Shown here: positions 28,667 to 36,653 of the stretch, one piece after another
Layout: every line of letters begins with the position of its first letter
Numbering within the stretch: position 1 is the first letter of the stretch
Made by a program: the position numbers and the translations under genes
The notes under the pieces: generated by a model
What the model was told of the DNA's origin: nothing
Seen by the model: the letters and a program-made list of their open reading frames with translations, nothing else
Databases searched by the model: none
Virus record (IMG/VR): IMGVR_UViG_3300049259_000309
Location: 1-45,932 of that record
From: a virus
Strand: one strand, 5' to 3'
Length of the DNA stretch: 45,932 nt

Positions 28667-29488
28667 TTGAGAAAAGTTTTAGGGATTTTCCACAACGACT
28701 CGATAGCCACCATCCTTGTGGTGGGATTTATCCTGCTCGTGCATGCGGTATTTGCCTTTGGCGGCTACTACTTTGGCTTGTTTCTGGCCGAGCTTATTCT
28801 CTACGATCAACCCGGACTCCAGCATGGCGCGGCAATCCTCTACGCTGTGCTCGTCTTTGGCGGCGCGATGTGGCGCTTTGTCTACATGCCCTACACGAAA
28901 AGACATGTCAAAGCCTATGACCGTGAGAGTGGCGAGCATGTGGGCGTCTATCTCTGGCTGGTCGGTATCCTGATTTGGGTGCTGGAAATTGCGCATCTCG
29001 CTTTTCGTGTGGCACATGTGCCACCTGAGCATCAGTTTGTGATCGCTGCAGCTGGTCTGCTGCTCCTGGGGATTGCTTACTGCTTAGGAAAGATTTTGTT
29101 TGCCGTTGTCAACCGACCAATGGAAGCCTACGTAGGATCAGCGCGGCGTTGGGCTACACGTGCATTAGGCAGAGACTTTACCAACAACGCGCCAAAGCTC
29201 AACATCGAACAGAAAGAACGGCTAGCCGCAGGCGACATGAAGGTTATGCGCGAGGTCAAAGACATTCGTAATGACGAGCAATTGCAGGCAGAGCAAAAGA
29301 GCCAGGCGAAGCAGACGAAGAAAGAGCAAAAGCGTACGGAGAAAGAGCAGCGACGACAGCGCGAAGACCGCGAATTTACGACTGATAAGGCGTTGACCGA
29401 TGAGTATCTCGGTCGGACTTCCGACCCTTTCCAGGAGGCTCAGAGCAACCAGGCCGAGACCCTGAGCCAGAACGGACGCCGGAGCTAG
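28667..29488 (+). CDS. Four-helix membrane protein with charged tail (frameshift parent)
   Basis: 273 residues, starting with TTG at 28667 (AAAGGGG seven bases upstream). Four hydrophobic segments lie at about 12-45, 54-74, 92-115 and 124-148. A long charged coiled coil follows (about 180-236, Glu/Lys/Gln/Arg-rich: KQTKKEQKRTEKEQRRQRED). The last 18 codons after codon 255 differ from the frameshifted product, because a -1 slippery site with stem-loop lies at 29425-29468. Membrane and coiled-coil layout suggests an anchor or scaffold on the inner membrane; no family is recognised. The hairpin 28612-28640 (CCCCTG/CAGGGG) lies just upstream. Confidence 0.75.
   Translation: MRKVLGIFHNDSIATILVVGFILLVHAVFAFGGYYFGLFLAELILYDQPGLQHGAAILYAVLVFGGAMWRFVYMPYTKRHVKAYDRESGEHVGVYLWLVGILIWVLEIAHLAFRVAHVPPEHQFVIAAAGLLLLGIAYCLGKILFAVVNRPMEAYVGSARRWATRALGRDFTNNAPKLNIEQKERLAAGDMKVMREVKDIRNDEQLQAEQKSQAKQTKKEQKRTEKEQRRQREDREFTTDKALTDEYLGRTSDPFQEAQSNQAETLSQNGRRS
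29425..29468 (+). promoter_or_regulatory. Programmed -1 ribosomal frameshift signal
   Basis: Slippery heptamer C CCT TTC (29425-29431) in the correct phase: zero-frame codons CCT and TTC re-pair as CCC and TTT. A 5-base spacer (29432-29436) is followed by GGCTCAG (29437-29443), an 18-base loop, and CTGAGCC (29462-29468), a perfect 7-bp stem. All three parts match the standard model of -1 frameshift signals. AGGAGG lies in the spacer/stem with no start codon downstream at usable distance. Confidence 0.75.
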
Positions 29489-30063
29489 CACCAAATCGGG
29501 AGTCACCAGCACGGCCTGTCAGCGACTCCCCTACCGATACACCGGAACGCGAAAAAACAGATGTTCCAATACGGCCTGAACCGCTGCCGCTGCGCAAGCC
29601 AGAACCGACTCTCGATGCAGCGGTTCGCATACCAGAATCGAGGCAACCAGAGGCGCCAAAACCATTAACGTCGGGGCCTAAAAAAGAATTAACGCCTGTT
29701 AAAACAGTGGAACCTGAAAAAATTAACGAAAAATTAACGAATCCACCTCAAAACGATAAAAAAACGTTAATTTTTTCGCCAGCGCCAACGGCCAAAAAAC
29801 TGCCGAAAAAGATGCAGTTCAAAGGCAGAAAGGGGAGACAGCGCACAGAGGCAGAAGTGCGAGATTTATTAACGTTTGTTCAGACAAGAAATGGAGCATG
29901 GCCCAATGACAACTACGTCTCAGAACAAATGCGACGATACTACCGGCGAGAATACCCGGAATACTTCCGCAAAGCCCGCAAAAAAGGGAACACCGGGAAA
30001 GTACCAGTTGTTAGACCTGCACCGATTGACATTCAAGCTCGAAGGAGTGGAACAGGCGTTTGA
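29431..30063 (+). CDS. -1 frame extension of the membrane protein
   Basis: 210 codons in the -1 frame, open from the slippery site to TGA at 30061-30063, without an early ATG; a GTG at 29707 is the first standard start. The fusion would be 255 + 210 = 465 residues. The first ~110 residues are Pro/Glu/Arg-rich and disordered (PEPLPLRKPEPTLD, PKPLTSGPKKEL). The last ~75 are Lys/Arg-rich with a helical, possibly DNA-binding segment (RTEAEVRDLLTFVQTRNG, then QMRRYYRREYPEYFRKARKK). It overlaps the next gene from 29906. A membrane anchor joined to a basic module suggests tethering of DNA or a DNA-protein complex to the membrane; this is inference. Confidence 0.65.
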   Translation, partial: PGGSEQPGRDPEPERTPELAPNRESPARPVSDSPTDTPEREKTDVPIRPEPLPLRKPEPTLDAAVRIPESRQPEAPKPLTSGPKKELTPVKTVEPEKINEKLTNPPQNDKKTLIFSPAPTAKKLPKKMQFKGRKGRQRTEAEVRDLLTFVQTRNGAWPNDNYVSEQMRRYYRREYPEYFRKARKKGNTGKVPVVRPAPIDIQARRSGTGV

Positions 30064-30223
30064 CGTGGAAACCTGTTCTGCTGAAGCATTTGACGCGTTT
30101 GCCGATGCGGTCTCAGACATCGAAGACGTGGAAAGACACATCTGGCCGCTCGAAGTCAGGCGTGATTTGATTAACGAATTGTGGCAGTTTTGCGAGGCAG
30201 AGGGTTACGAGTTTCCATTAACG
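29664..30223. repeat. ATTAACG heptamer cluster (8 copies)
   Basis: ATTAACG occurs at 29664, 29688, 29722, 29733, 29878, 30170 and 30217, and as CGTTAAT at 29765. That is eight exact copies in 560 bp, where about 0.07 would be expected by chance on both strands. They lie across two overlapping or adjacent genes and force TTA ACG and ATT AAC codons, uncommon choices in this GC-rich genome. They look like sites for a DNA-binding protein. Confidence 0.75.
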
Positions 30224-30262
30224 GAGGTACCCGCTGAAGCCGCCCAAGAGGAGGGAGCATAG
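29906..30262 (+). CDS. Hypothetical protein overlapping the frameshift extension
   Basis: 118 residues from the ATG at 29906 (GGAG ten bases upstream), in a different frame from the extension for 29906-30063, so this DNA is dual-coding. The N-terminus is Thr/Lys-rich; the rest is a compact alpha/beta part (YQLLDLHRLTFKLEGVEQAF, acidic SDIEDVERHIW). It resembles phage tail-chaperone-like acidic proteins in composition only. Function unknown. Confidence 0.65.
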   Translation: MTTTSQNKCDDTTGENTRNTSAKPAKKGTPGKYQLLDLHRLTFKLEGVEQAFDVETCSAEAFDAFADAVSDIEDVERHIWPLEVRRDLINELWQFCEAEGYEFPLTEVPAEAAQEEGA

Positions 30263-30264
30263 GC

Positions 30265-30468
30265 ATGAACACACAAAAAACCGTAGACACGCTGCGACTC
30301 CGCTATCTGGAAGAGTCGCGGCAGAATGTGATTCTGCGTACCCTGGTACGTGAGGCACGCGCGTGTATCTGGTGCGTGGAAAGCGGCACGTCGGAACTCT
30401 CACCGCGCTGGCGTGCCGATTGGATGAGACGGGCAAACGCACTGCTCGATCAGGAGGCACCAAAATGA
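30265..30468 (+). CDS. Hypothetical protein
   Basis: 67 residues, helical, Arg-rich (RLRYLEESRQNVILRTLVRE) with one Cys-x-x-Cys-like pair (ACIWCVES). Overlaps the next gene by 4 bp. Unrecognised. Confidence 0.6.
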   Translation: MNTQKTVDTLRLRYLEESRQNVILRTLVREARACIWCVESGTSELSPRWRADWMRRANALLDQEAPK

Positions 30469-30908
30469 CGATACCGATCAAGAATGCCAGATCCGAGATG
30501 TCCATACCCAAAATATTCGATGTGATCACCAAAACGCTGGTCAGTCACAAGGCGAAGCATATCACGTTTTCCTACGATGAGCATGGCAGGATCGACGCTA
30601 TAGAGTTTGTGCTGGCTATCCGTGAGCAGGAATACCCATTTCGACTTCCCGCCCGTGTGAAAGCCGTTGAGCAGATTCTCTACTCCAATGTGTTCCTCAG
30701 TAAAACACAAAAAGAGCAGGCATACCGCGTGGCCTGGGCCAATATCCGTGATTGGATTGGTGCGCAATGCGCCCTCATCGATACCCAGATGGTACGCCCT
30801 GAAGAAGTCTTCCTGCCCTACATGATCGCCCACGATGGACGCACCTTCTACGAAGTCATGACCGAACGCCAGTTCTTACTTCCTGGTAGAAGTGAGGCGA
30901 GCGAATGA
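30465..30908 (+). CDS. Hypothetical protein
   Basis: 147 residues from the ATG at 30465 (AGGAGG seven bases upstream; ATGA overlap). Mixed alpha/beta with KHITFSYDEHGRIDAIEFVL, then a helical region (KTQKEQAYRVAWANIRDWIG) common in phage single-strand DNA or nucleotide-related small proteins. The pattern is reminiscent of unnamed proteins in early regions. Function unknown. Confidence 0.7.
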   Translation: MTIPIKNARSEMSIPKIFDVITKTLVSHKAKHITFSYDEHGRIDAIEFVLAIREQEYPFRLPARVKAVEQILYSNVFLSKTQKEQAYRVAWANIRDWIGAQCALIDTQMVRPEEVFLPYMIAHDGRTFYEVMTERQFLLPGRSEASE

Positions 30909-30930
30909 GCCATTACGACGGGAGAAACAC

Positions 30931-31317
30931 ATGAGCACAGAGAAGATCGAGGTAGAGAAGATCGCCACTGACCGTTACCGGTTGCGCTTCCGTGAGCACC
31001 TCATGACCGTGGACGCTCAGGGGCTCCTAGACCTGATGGATTATGGCCTGCGTTATGCGCGCACGTTGGAGCAGGAAAGCGAGGCCAGGAACGCTGCATG
31101 CCGCTGCGCACAAGAGCAAGCTGCGCATGATTTGCCCTATGCCTTTGTGGGCGAGGCGAGGCTCTTTCAATACCACGAGACGAGCGACCGTTGGTATATC
31201 GAAGTGGATGTCAAGCACCATGACCCGGACCAGGGCGCGGCCGTTGTGCTCTACCGCGTGTGGCACTCACCCGGCGGGCTGGCAGCGTTCAAGGTAGACA
31301 TCCGAGAAAGTGAGTAA
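30931..31317 (+). CDS. Hypothetical protein
   Basis: 128 residues from the ATG at 30931 (GGGAG upstream). Beta strands at both ends flank a helix (LLDLMDYGLRYARTLEQESE). Ends just before a membrane protein gene. Unrecognised. Confidence 0.7.
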   Translation: MSTEKIEVEKIATDRYRLRFREHLMTVDAQGLLDLMDYGLRYARTLEQESEARNAACRCAQEQAAHDLPYAFVGEARLFQYHETSDRWYIEVDVKHHDPDQGAAVVLYRVWHSPGGLAAFKVDIRESE

Positions 31318-31320
31318 GCC

Positions 31321-31719
31321 ATGAATGGATGGATACTTGCCGGGTTGGTGCTGGTGTTTCTGGCAATTATCGCCAGTATCGCCTTATGGGCACGTGATAA
31401 ATTCAGCCAGCTCGAAGCCGAGAAAGCTGGATTCAAGCAGGCCGCCGATAGAGCAGAGCAGGCATTGGAGGATCTCGTAGCACAGCGTGATGAAGCGATG
31501 CGCCTGTTCGATGGCGTGCAACCGAAACTTGACGGAATGGCCATGGCCATACGTGATCAGGCACAACGTAACGCACAGGTAGTGACAGAACGTGACGCCC
31601 TCCGTTTGCAACTCGAGGAGGCGCTGCGTCCCAAGCTGCCCCCGTCTGATGGAGCTGTCAAGAAACCGCGTGTTCCCCGGACAAGACCGACCAGTTTAGA
31701 GCCACCCAGTCAGGCATAG
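31321..31719 (+). CDS. Membrane-anchored coiled-coil protein
   Basis: 132 residues with one N-terminal membrane helix (WILAGLVLVFLAIIASIALW) and a coiled coil (about 30-105, Glu/Ala/Gln/Leu heptads), then a Pro/Arg/Lys-rich end. The layout resembles spanin or Rz-type proteins but lies in the early operon, so a membrane scaffold is equally likely. Confidence 0.65.
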   Translation: MNGWILAGLVLVFLAIIASIALWARDKFSQLEAEKAGFKQAADRAEQALEDLVAQRDEAMRLFDGVQPKLDGMAMAIRDQAQRNAQVVTERDALRLQLEEALRPKLPPSDGAVKKPRVPRTRPTSLEPPSQA

Positions 31720-31728
31720 GAGGTTACT

Positions 31729-31980
31729 ATGAGCGGATACACCATACTTGATGTACGCTGGTTTGCCAACATTGATGGGCAAATCGGGGTTGTCGCCATA
31801 CGCACAGGACGGCATGACCCGCAATCGGCAGAATGGAAAGCCTATATCGGCATCGGTGAGGGGCTGGATGTAGAAGCTGACGAGCAGCATATAGCAGCGC
31901 TCGGCAGTCCACTTTTGCCAGAAGAGGCGCACGGGCTCTTTCCCTACCTGGATATCGACAAGTATAAGCGAGATGAGTAG
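31729..31980 (+). CDS. Hypothetical protein
   Basis: 83 residues, starts MSGYTILDVRWFANIDGQIG with beta strands, then DPQSAEWKAYIGIGEGLDVEAD and an acidic end. AGGAGG-type site before ATG. Unrecognised. Confidence 0.7.
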   Translation: MSGYTILDVRWFANIDGQIGVVAIRTGRHDPQSAEWKAYIGIGEGLDVEADEQHIAALGSPLLPEEAHGLFPYLDIDKYKRDE

Positions 31981-31991
31981 GAGGTGCGCTG

Positions 31992-32306
31992 ATGCCCCGA
32001 TGGCTTACCCGTCTGCTTATCTTCTACGGGCTCAAAGATGCCCCTAAGCACCATGAGGGTTTTGTGTGGCACCGTTACCCTGATCCGCCCGTAGTGCCAG
32101 CACATCCACCGCTCGTCTCGGCTCGAGAGCGGGCACAGAAGCGGCTACGCTTCCGCCGCGTGGAACTGCTGCCTGATGACTCCTGGCTCACTGCCGACGC
32201 GCATACCGGCCCGTTTGACCAGCGCATCTTTGAACGTGATACCGACACGGTGAAAGTCCCGGCAGCGGTCAACCGGCAGCTGCACCCGAAAAGAGAGACA
32301 GGTTAG
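31992..32306 (+). CDS. Hypothetical Pro/Arg-rich protein
   Basis: 104 residues, MPRWLTRLLIFYGLKDAPKH with a Pro-rich middle (YPDPPVVPAHPPLVS) and basic helix (RERAQKRLRFRRVELL). Unrecognised; gap of two bases to the next gene. Confidence 0.65.
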   Translation: MPRWLTRLLIFYGLKDAPKHHEGFVWHRYPDPPVVPAHPPLVSARERAQKRLRFRRVELLPDDSWLTADAHTGPFDQRIFERDTDTVKVPAAVNRQLHPKRETG

Positions 32307-32308
32307 TA

Positions 32309-32836
32309 ATGGATATAGCGGCAATCGTCAAGCAAGTAAAGCGAGACATGCTCAAATATGGGCGTCACAACCCGACACTCATGATCGAGGATACCAAAGG
32401 CACCTATCTCAAGAGGCTTGATTTCTTACCTGGTACCACGCTCGAAAAGGGGAAACTGCTCTTTGAACTGGGGCACGATCTGGCAATGGAGCATGATATC
32501 GAAGCAAAGGAGGTCCGGCAACTGGTGTGGATATGTGAGGCGTGGTTTTCAACAGCCGGGAGCGTAGAAGAGATGAACCGCGCTCCCTCTCCTTCCAAAG
32601 ATCCCAACCGGCAAGAGGGATTAATCGTGCTCATTCTCACCATAGCAGAAAAGAACGTGACGCAAACGCTGCAAATGGTAGAGGTGCTTCGACATGGAGG
32701 TATCCTTGATCTGTTACCCTATGGCGAGATGGAAGAGGTACGTAGTCCACTCCTCACGTCCTGCCTTGCCGGTATCATGGCCGCATCGCTTTCAGAGAGC
32801 GAATTATCCGAGATCATCAAGAAAGCGACGGAATAG
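32309..32836 (+). CDS. Hypothetical helical protein, last of the early operon
   Basis: 175 residues, MDIAAIVKQVKRDMLKYGRH, mostly helices with a Cys in a central helix (LVWICEAWFSTAGSVEEM) and a C-terminal helix (LTSCLAGIMAASLSE). The gene ends at the convergent terminator. Unrecognised. Confidence 0.7.
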   Translation: MDIAAIVKQVKRDMLKYGRHNPTLMIEDTKGTYLKRLDFLPGTTLEKGKLLFELGHDLAMEHDIEAKEVRQLVWICEAWFSTAGSVEEMNRAPSPSKDPNRQEGLIVLILTIAEKNVTQTLQMVEVLRHGGILDLLPYGEMEEVRSPLLTSCLAGIMAASLSESELSEIIKKATE

Positions 32837-32861
32837 GGCTTCGATTCCCCCGCGAAGCCCT
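32835..32861. terminator. Bidirectional terminator between early and late blocks
   Basis: AGGGCTTCG and CGAAGCCCT form a perfect 9-bp stem with a 9-base loop, exactly between the rightward early operon (stop at 32834-32836) and the leftward holin gene (stop 32875). U-tracts are weak on both sides. Confidence 0.65.
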
Positions 32862-32874
32862 GATAGTTCCATTC

Positions 32875-33339
32875 CTACTGCTGCACTCTTGCCACCGGTA
32901 TCTCAAACGTGTCCTGCTTTGCCGGGAATGGCTGTTGTGGCACTGGTGGCAGACCTGCAAACGGTGCGGACGCTTGTGGACGATCCGTCATTGGTGGCAC
33001 GGGTTGCGGTGCCTGTGCTGGCTGTGGTTGTGGTACGATCTTCTGTGCTTCCATGATAGCGACATCGGTTGCCTGGGTAGCGAGACTGGCGGTAGGTAAC
33101 GGTAAATCGGATTGTGCCGCTAGATATTTCTTAAATGCGAGTAACGCCGAGAGCAAGGCCGCGCCACCCGCTGAGCGCAAGATGAACGCATAATCGGCAT
33201 TGCCACTCATGAGTAGCTGATAGACAATAGCTGAGCCTGCTAGAAGAGCGGTAATCAGCCAGCCCTCCGCAAGCTTCACAAAGGCACGCTCTCCTGGGGA
33301 GAGGTTCAGACCTTGCCAGGAACGAGCAAAGATGTTCAT
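32875..33339 (-). CDS. Probable holin
   Basis: 154 residues with two membrane helices (about 27-44 LITALLAGSAIVYQLLM; 52-72 ILRSAGGAALLSALLAF) and a basic KKYL end, followed by a long Pro/Gln-rich tail (about 85-154). It lies next to the endolysin. Two-helix holins with a hydrophilic tail are common; the Pro-rich tail is unusually long. AAGGAG precedes the ATG. It would form membrane lesions at the end of the lytic cycle. Confidence 0.6.
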   Translation of the reverse strand: MNIFARSWQGLNLSPGERAFVKLAEGWLITALLAGSAIVYQLLMSGNADYAFILRSAGGAALLSALLAFKKYLAAQSDLPLPTASLATQATDVAIMEAQKIVPQPQPAQAPQPVPPMTDRPQASAPFAGLPPVPQQPFPAKQDTFEIPVARVQQ

Positions 33340-33390
33340 GGTAGAATACTCCTTATATTATGAGTAACTAAAGGACAAACGTGAGTAATT

Positions 33391-33681
33391 ATGGCCGAAA
33401 ATGAGAAATCCGAACGTGATACACACTTTCAAGGCTATGCTGAGTTGTTCTATCCAGAACTCTCTCGACTCTTTTATGCCCTGCATGCCTATCGTGTCTT
33501 GCGTGAATATGAGAAAGCTGATCTGGTTGAACAAGAGATCAAGGAATATCTTGCCCAGCGTGCCTATGATCTGGCGTACCATTTCGTCTGGGAAGCAATG
33601 GGCGGTACTCCAAACGCAATTAAAATCATTGTTGCCGATGTACCAGACCTCACCGCATGGCCTAATACTCCCTCCTTATAA
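33391..33681 (+). CDS. Hypothetical helical protein in the lysis region
   Basis: 96 residues on the plus strand between the leftward endolysin and holin genes, overlapping the end of the endolysin gene by 6 bp. Helical, Glu/Tyr-rich (FYPELSRLFYALHAYRVLREYE). No strong ribosome binding site or promoter is visible (the TATATT at 33352-33357 is a weak candidate). An antisense or moron-like gene is possible. Confidence 0.5.
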   Translation: MAENEKSERDTHFQGYAELFYPELSRLFYALHAYRVLREYEKADLVEQEIKEYLAQRAYDLAYHFVWEAMGGTPNAIKIIVADVPDLTAWPNTPSL

Positions 33682-34599
33682 GGATGATAGGGTACGAATC
33701 TGCCCAAGCCGATTCGTATAGTCAGCGACCCTGGGATCAGGCACCTGCCCGGCTTTCAACTTCTGGTACTCTGTATACAGCGACATGGCATACTTACGCA
33801 GGTAGTCCAGTTCAACCCCGACATATTCTTCAAACACATGATCGGTATACCCGAGCATGCTCTTTTTGAAGAGTTGCTGGGTGCCACCGCCCAAAGAAGG
33901 GTTGCTCGCCTCTAACTTTGCCATACCCGCTTCAGGCGAGAGCGGCCAGTTATCCTGCTCCCAGGCGTGACTCAGCACGTAGGCGCGAAATCCGAGTACC
34001 ACCGGCACGTTGTTGGGCGCCCGTAGCGTTGTGCCATCATCAGACCAGCCTTGCGGAACGGTACTCATGGGAATCCTTTCTACGGTCCAGACCTGATTGG
34101 CACGCAAGAGACTCGCCCAGGTGCCATCAGACTTATAGACGGGTTGTGCGATAAATGGGTCCATGGCGGTGAGTCCTGCCCCGTCACCCGCAAACCAGGC
34201 GCAGACATGCGTCCAGCCACTATATTGCGGAAGCGACGTATCCACATACGGGTCAAGCTCGGTAAAGATGACCGGCTTCTGCTGCAAGAGCAGTTGGCGG
34301 GCGAGCGCAATGGTACTCCCCGGGTCAGTGGTGTCGATGCTAGCAAGCGTAAAGCCCATCGCTTTGCAGATAGCGACATAGTTCGACGCGGATGTGCCGC
34401 CCGTGTAGCTCTCGCCATAGGCCGCGTCTTTCAATTTGTCAGGATTGATCGCGTCATCCCAGGCTGATTTACCTGAAAGCCACAGCATGATGGCCCCGAT
34501 GCTGGCAGGAACGCAATCATACAGTGCGTTCTCGCTTGGCCTGCCGTCTGATGTGACGGTCGATCTCTGACTGACCATAGGAAAGTTTGTGATGGTCAT
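33676..34599 (-). CDS. Endolysin, C39/papain-like cysteine peptidase
   Basis: 307 residues from the ATG at 34599 (AAAGGAGG upstream). Cys29 in NALYDCVPASI, His131 in GWTHVCAW and Asp147 in AMDPF give the Cys-His-Asp order of C39-like/papain-like peptidases. The C-terminal ~80 residues (FKKSMLGYTDHVFEEYVGVEL..., Tyr/Lys/Leu helices) may bind the wall. In a lysis region beside a holin, it is most simply the cell wall hydrolase that cuts peptide cross-bridges. The exact bond is not known. Confidence 0.7.
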   Translation of the reverse strand: MTITNFPMVSQRSTVTSDGRPSENALYDCVPASIGAIMLWLSGKSAWDDAINPDKLKDAAYGESYTGGTSASNYVAICKAMGFTLASIDTTDPGSTIALARQLLLQQKPVIFTELDPYVDTSLPQYSGWTHVCAWFAGDGAGLTAMDPFIAQPVYKSDGTWASLLRANQVWTVERIPMSTVPQGWSDDGTTLRAPNNVPVVLGFRAYVLSHAWEQDNWPLSPEAGMAKLEASNPSLGGGTQQLFKKSMLGYTDHVFEEYVGVELDYLRKYAMSLYTEYQKLKAGQVPDPRVADYTNRLGQIRTLSSL

Positions 34600-34616
34600 A
34601 CACACCTCCTTTCAAA

Positions 34617-34955
34617 TTAAGGCAAACTCACCACCTGGATAAGCTGACTATCCATCGGTACCGGAATGCCAGAAAGCGTCACCACCGGGTAGATTTTGTA
34701 TAGTCCAGGTTTGCCGAGTGGATTGGCGGCCAGCTCATCAGCCGGTGAGGGCGTAAAATCGGCCAGCCCTCCTGCACCACTCGTGACGTTCCATGTGCCC
34801 GTACACACATAGAGCGCGTTATTGCTATTAACATCTTCCAGGTGCATCGCAATGGAAGAATTTCCTACACCAACCAGGGAGAATATCCCTGAGTCAGTGG
34901 TAAACGTCCAGTGCTGCGGCCTGCCATCCCCTGCGCCTAGCGGACTGATTGGCAT
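34617..34955 (-). CDS. BppU-like tail protein, N-terminal-type beta domain
   Basis: 112 residues, beta-rich, with TDSGIFSLVGVGNSSIAMHL and TGTWNVTSGAGGLADF typical of baseplate upper-protein (BppU) N-domains, though short. It lies between fibres and the lysin. It may be a stand-alone adaptor for receptor-binding protein. Confidence 0.55.
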   Translation of the reverse strand: MPISPLGAGDGRPQHWTFTTDSGIFSLVGVGNSSIAMHLEDVNSNNALYVCTGTWNVTSGAGGLADFTPSPADELAANPLGKPGLYKIYPVVTLSGIPVPMDSQLIQVVSLP

Positions 34956-34957
34956 AG

Positions 34958-36640
34958 TTACCCCCTTGTTTTTGCGGTTGCCCGCTCATCTCGAGCGGAA
35001 GCTGTCACCTGCATGTCTCTTGCGCGCCCGATCACCTCCGAGTCACGGGTCGTCGCTCGTGCCTGCATATCCCGTGTTTTTGCGGTGGCCTGCATATCGC
35101 GGGTCGTGCAGGTCGCGCTCAGATAGAGCAGCGCCGCCGCGGCCGCACTGACCATACTGGACACGTCGCCTGCCTGCAAGGCTTCCGTCCAGAAGACGCC
35201 ATCGGTCACAAGCAGGCGATCAGCAGCGCTGAGCCCATCGAGTGCTCCATAGATGGAGAGCGCCAGAAAGCTATCTGATGCGACTAAGGCGGCGATCCCC
35301 CACCGCTGCACGCTGCCCATATCAGTCACTGCTAGCGCATCCATGGGCACATACATGCCAGTCCCTGTCAGGCTATCAACGACTGCGAGCGCCTCGCGCG
35401 GCTGGTAGGTGTCGGTGGAAAGCCACGCATCTGTGACGACGAGTACCTCAACGATCAGTGCCGTATCCATCGCCAGAAAGCTATCGGAAACGGAAAGCTG
35501 GTCAGTGGATGCCATGGTATTGTTGGTGACGCCTGCGCCAGTGCTGAACGTGTCAGCCACCGGAATCTGCTCAACAGGGAGATAGCTATCGGTGGCCAGG
35601 AAACTGTCTCCCGCCGAGAGTGCCTCAGTAGACAGCACGGTCTCTTGTGCAAGCAGGCGATCACTCGCGCTGAGTCCGTCCACTGGCCAGCGCTGCAAGC
35701 TCCCACCCACATCGCTCACGATGAGTGACTCAACCTCCAGCGCGGTATCCGTTTGTAAGAAGCTATCGGTTGCTGCAAGACTTTCGCTGGCTTGCGCCGT
35801 GTCGGTAGCGAGCAGGCTATCGGTCGCTGGTATTGTATCGATGGGCCAGCGCTGGAGACTTCCACCCAGGTCAGAGACGGAAGCCGCATCTGACGGCAGC
35901 GCGGTATCGGTTGCAAGCAGGCGATCAGCAGCGCTGAGCCCATCGACCGGGAGCGCGGTAGCGGTGTACAGGATGCTCTCTGTGATGGTAAGCGCCTCTG
36001 CTGGCCAGCTTTGCAGCGCCGGACCGAGATCCGAAACAACCAGCGCATCAGTGGATGCCATGGTGTTATTGGTGATGCCCCCAGCCGTAAACGTGCTCGT
36101 CGTGACCTGCAGATCAGAGGCCACGCCAGCAGTAGAGGACGTGGACTCATAAATCGTGGCACTTTCACCACCCGCGCCGGTATTATCCTGGTACCAGAGA
36201 TCAAAATAGATGCCATCTGAGGCCCCAGTGGTGACCGCTGGCATGGAAACCGCCGTAGGAGAGTACGTCGTTTTAGCCGTGGCCGTCGCGGTGAAGAGGA
36301 TCGTCCCGATAGCGGTATAGACCCCACCTGAAAGCTTGTAGGCACGAAACGTTTGGTTGCCCTGGTTATTGGCAAAGGCCGCGTAGGTCAGCACAAGCGC
36401 CCAGTTGCCCGCTGCAAATGTCCCGGCCCCTGGGTAATAAACCCATCCGTGGCCTGTTGGGGCCGGGATGGATGATACAGCAGCGACACCAGCGGTTCCC
36501 TTTGACCACACTTCTCCAAAGTTACCGGTACCAGTGTAGTTGCTGACTTTGCTCGTCTCCACGCCGCCTGAGGCCGTTGCCATCAGGCAGGCGGTGGTGA
36601 GCGTGGTATCAGCGACTGCTGAGCCATAGAGAACGGTCAT
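34958..36640 (-). CDS. Repetitive tail fibre protein
   Basis: 560 residues. The N-terminal ~190 form a beta domain (GTGNFGEVWSKG, WVYYPGAGTFAAGNWALVL). Residues ~190-480 are repeats of 16-18 residues of the form 'L-x-x-x-D-x-x-L-x-x-D-T-A-L', e.g. LSAADRLLATDTAL and IPATDSLLATDTAQ, alternating with SDLGGSLQRWPI blocks. Residues ~505-560 are a short 9-10 residue repeat (TRDMQATAK, TRDMQARAT, ARDMQVTAS). Such regular repeats suggest a shaft. The fibre would reach the cell surface. Its 5' and 3' neighbours are other tail proteins. Confidence 0.7.
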   Translation of the reverse strand: MTVLYGSAVADTTLTTACLMATASGGVETSKVSNYTGTGNFGEVWSKGTAGVAAVSSIPAPTGHGWVYYPGAGTFAAGNWALVLTYAAFANNQGNQTFRAYKLSGGVYTAIGTILFTATATAKTTYSPTAVSMPAVTTGASDGIYFDLWYQDNTGAGGESATIYESTSSTAGVASDLQVTTSTFTAGGITNNTMASTDALVVSDLGPALQSWPAEALTITESILYTATALPVDGLSAADRLLATDTALPSDAASVSDLGGSLQRWPIDTIPATDSLLATDTAQASESLAATDSFLQTDTALEVESLIVSDVGGSLQRWPVDGLSASDRLLAQETVLSTEALSAGDSFLATDSYLPVEQIPVADTFSTGAGVTNNTMASTDQLSVSDSFLAMDTALIVEVLVVTDAWLSTDTYQPREALAVVDSLTGTGMYVPMDALAVTDMGSVQRWGIAALVASDSFLALSIYGALDGLSAADRLLVTDGVFWTEALQAGDVSSMVSAAAAALLYLSATCTTRDMQATAKTRDMQARATTRDSEVIGRARDMQVTASARDERATAKTRG

Positions 36641-36653
36641 AAGCGCCTAATCC

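Noticed and set aside
35220-36060. Tandem DNA repeats as a mobile element
   Set aside because: In-frame protein repeats of the fibre gene with no transposase or inverted ends.
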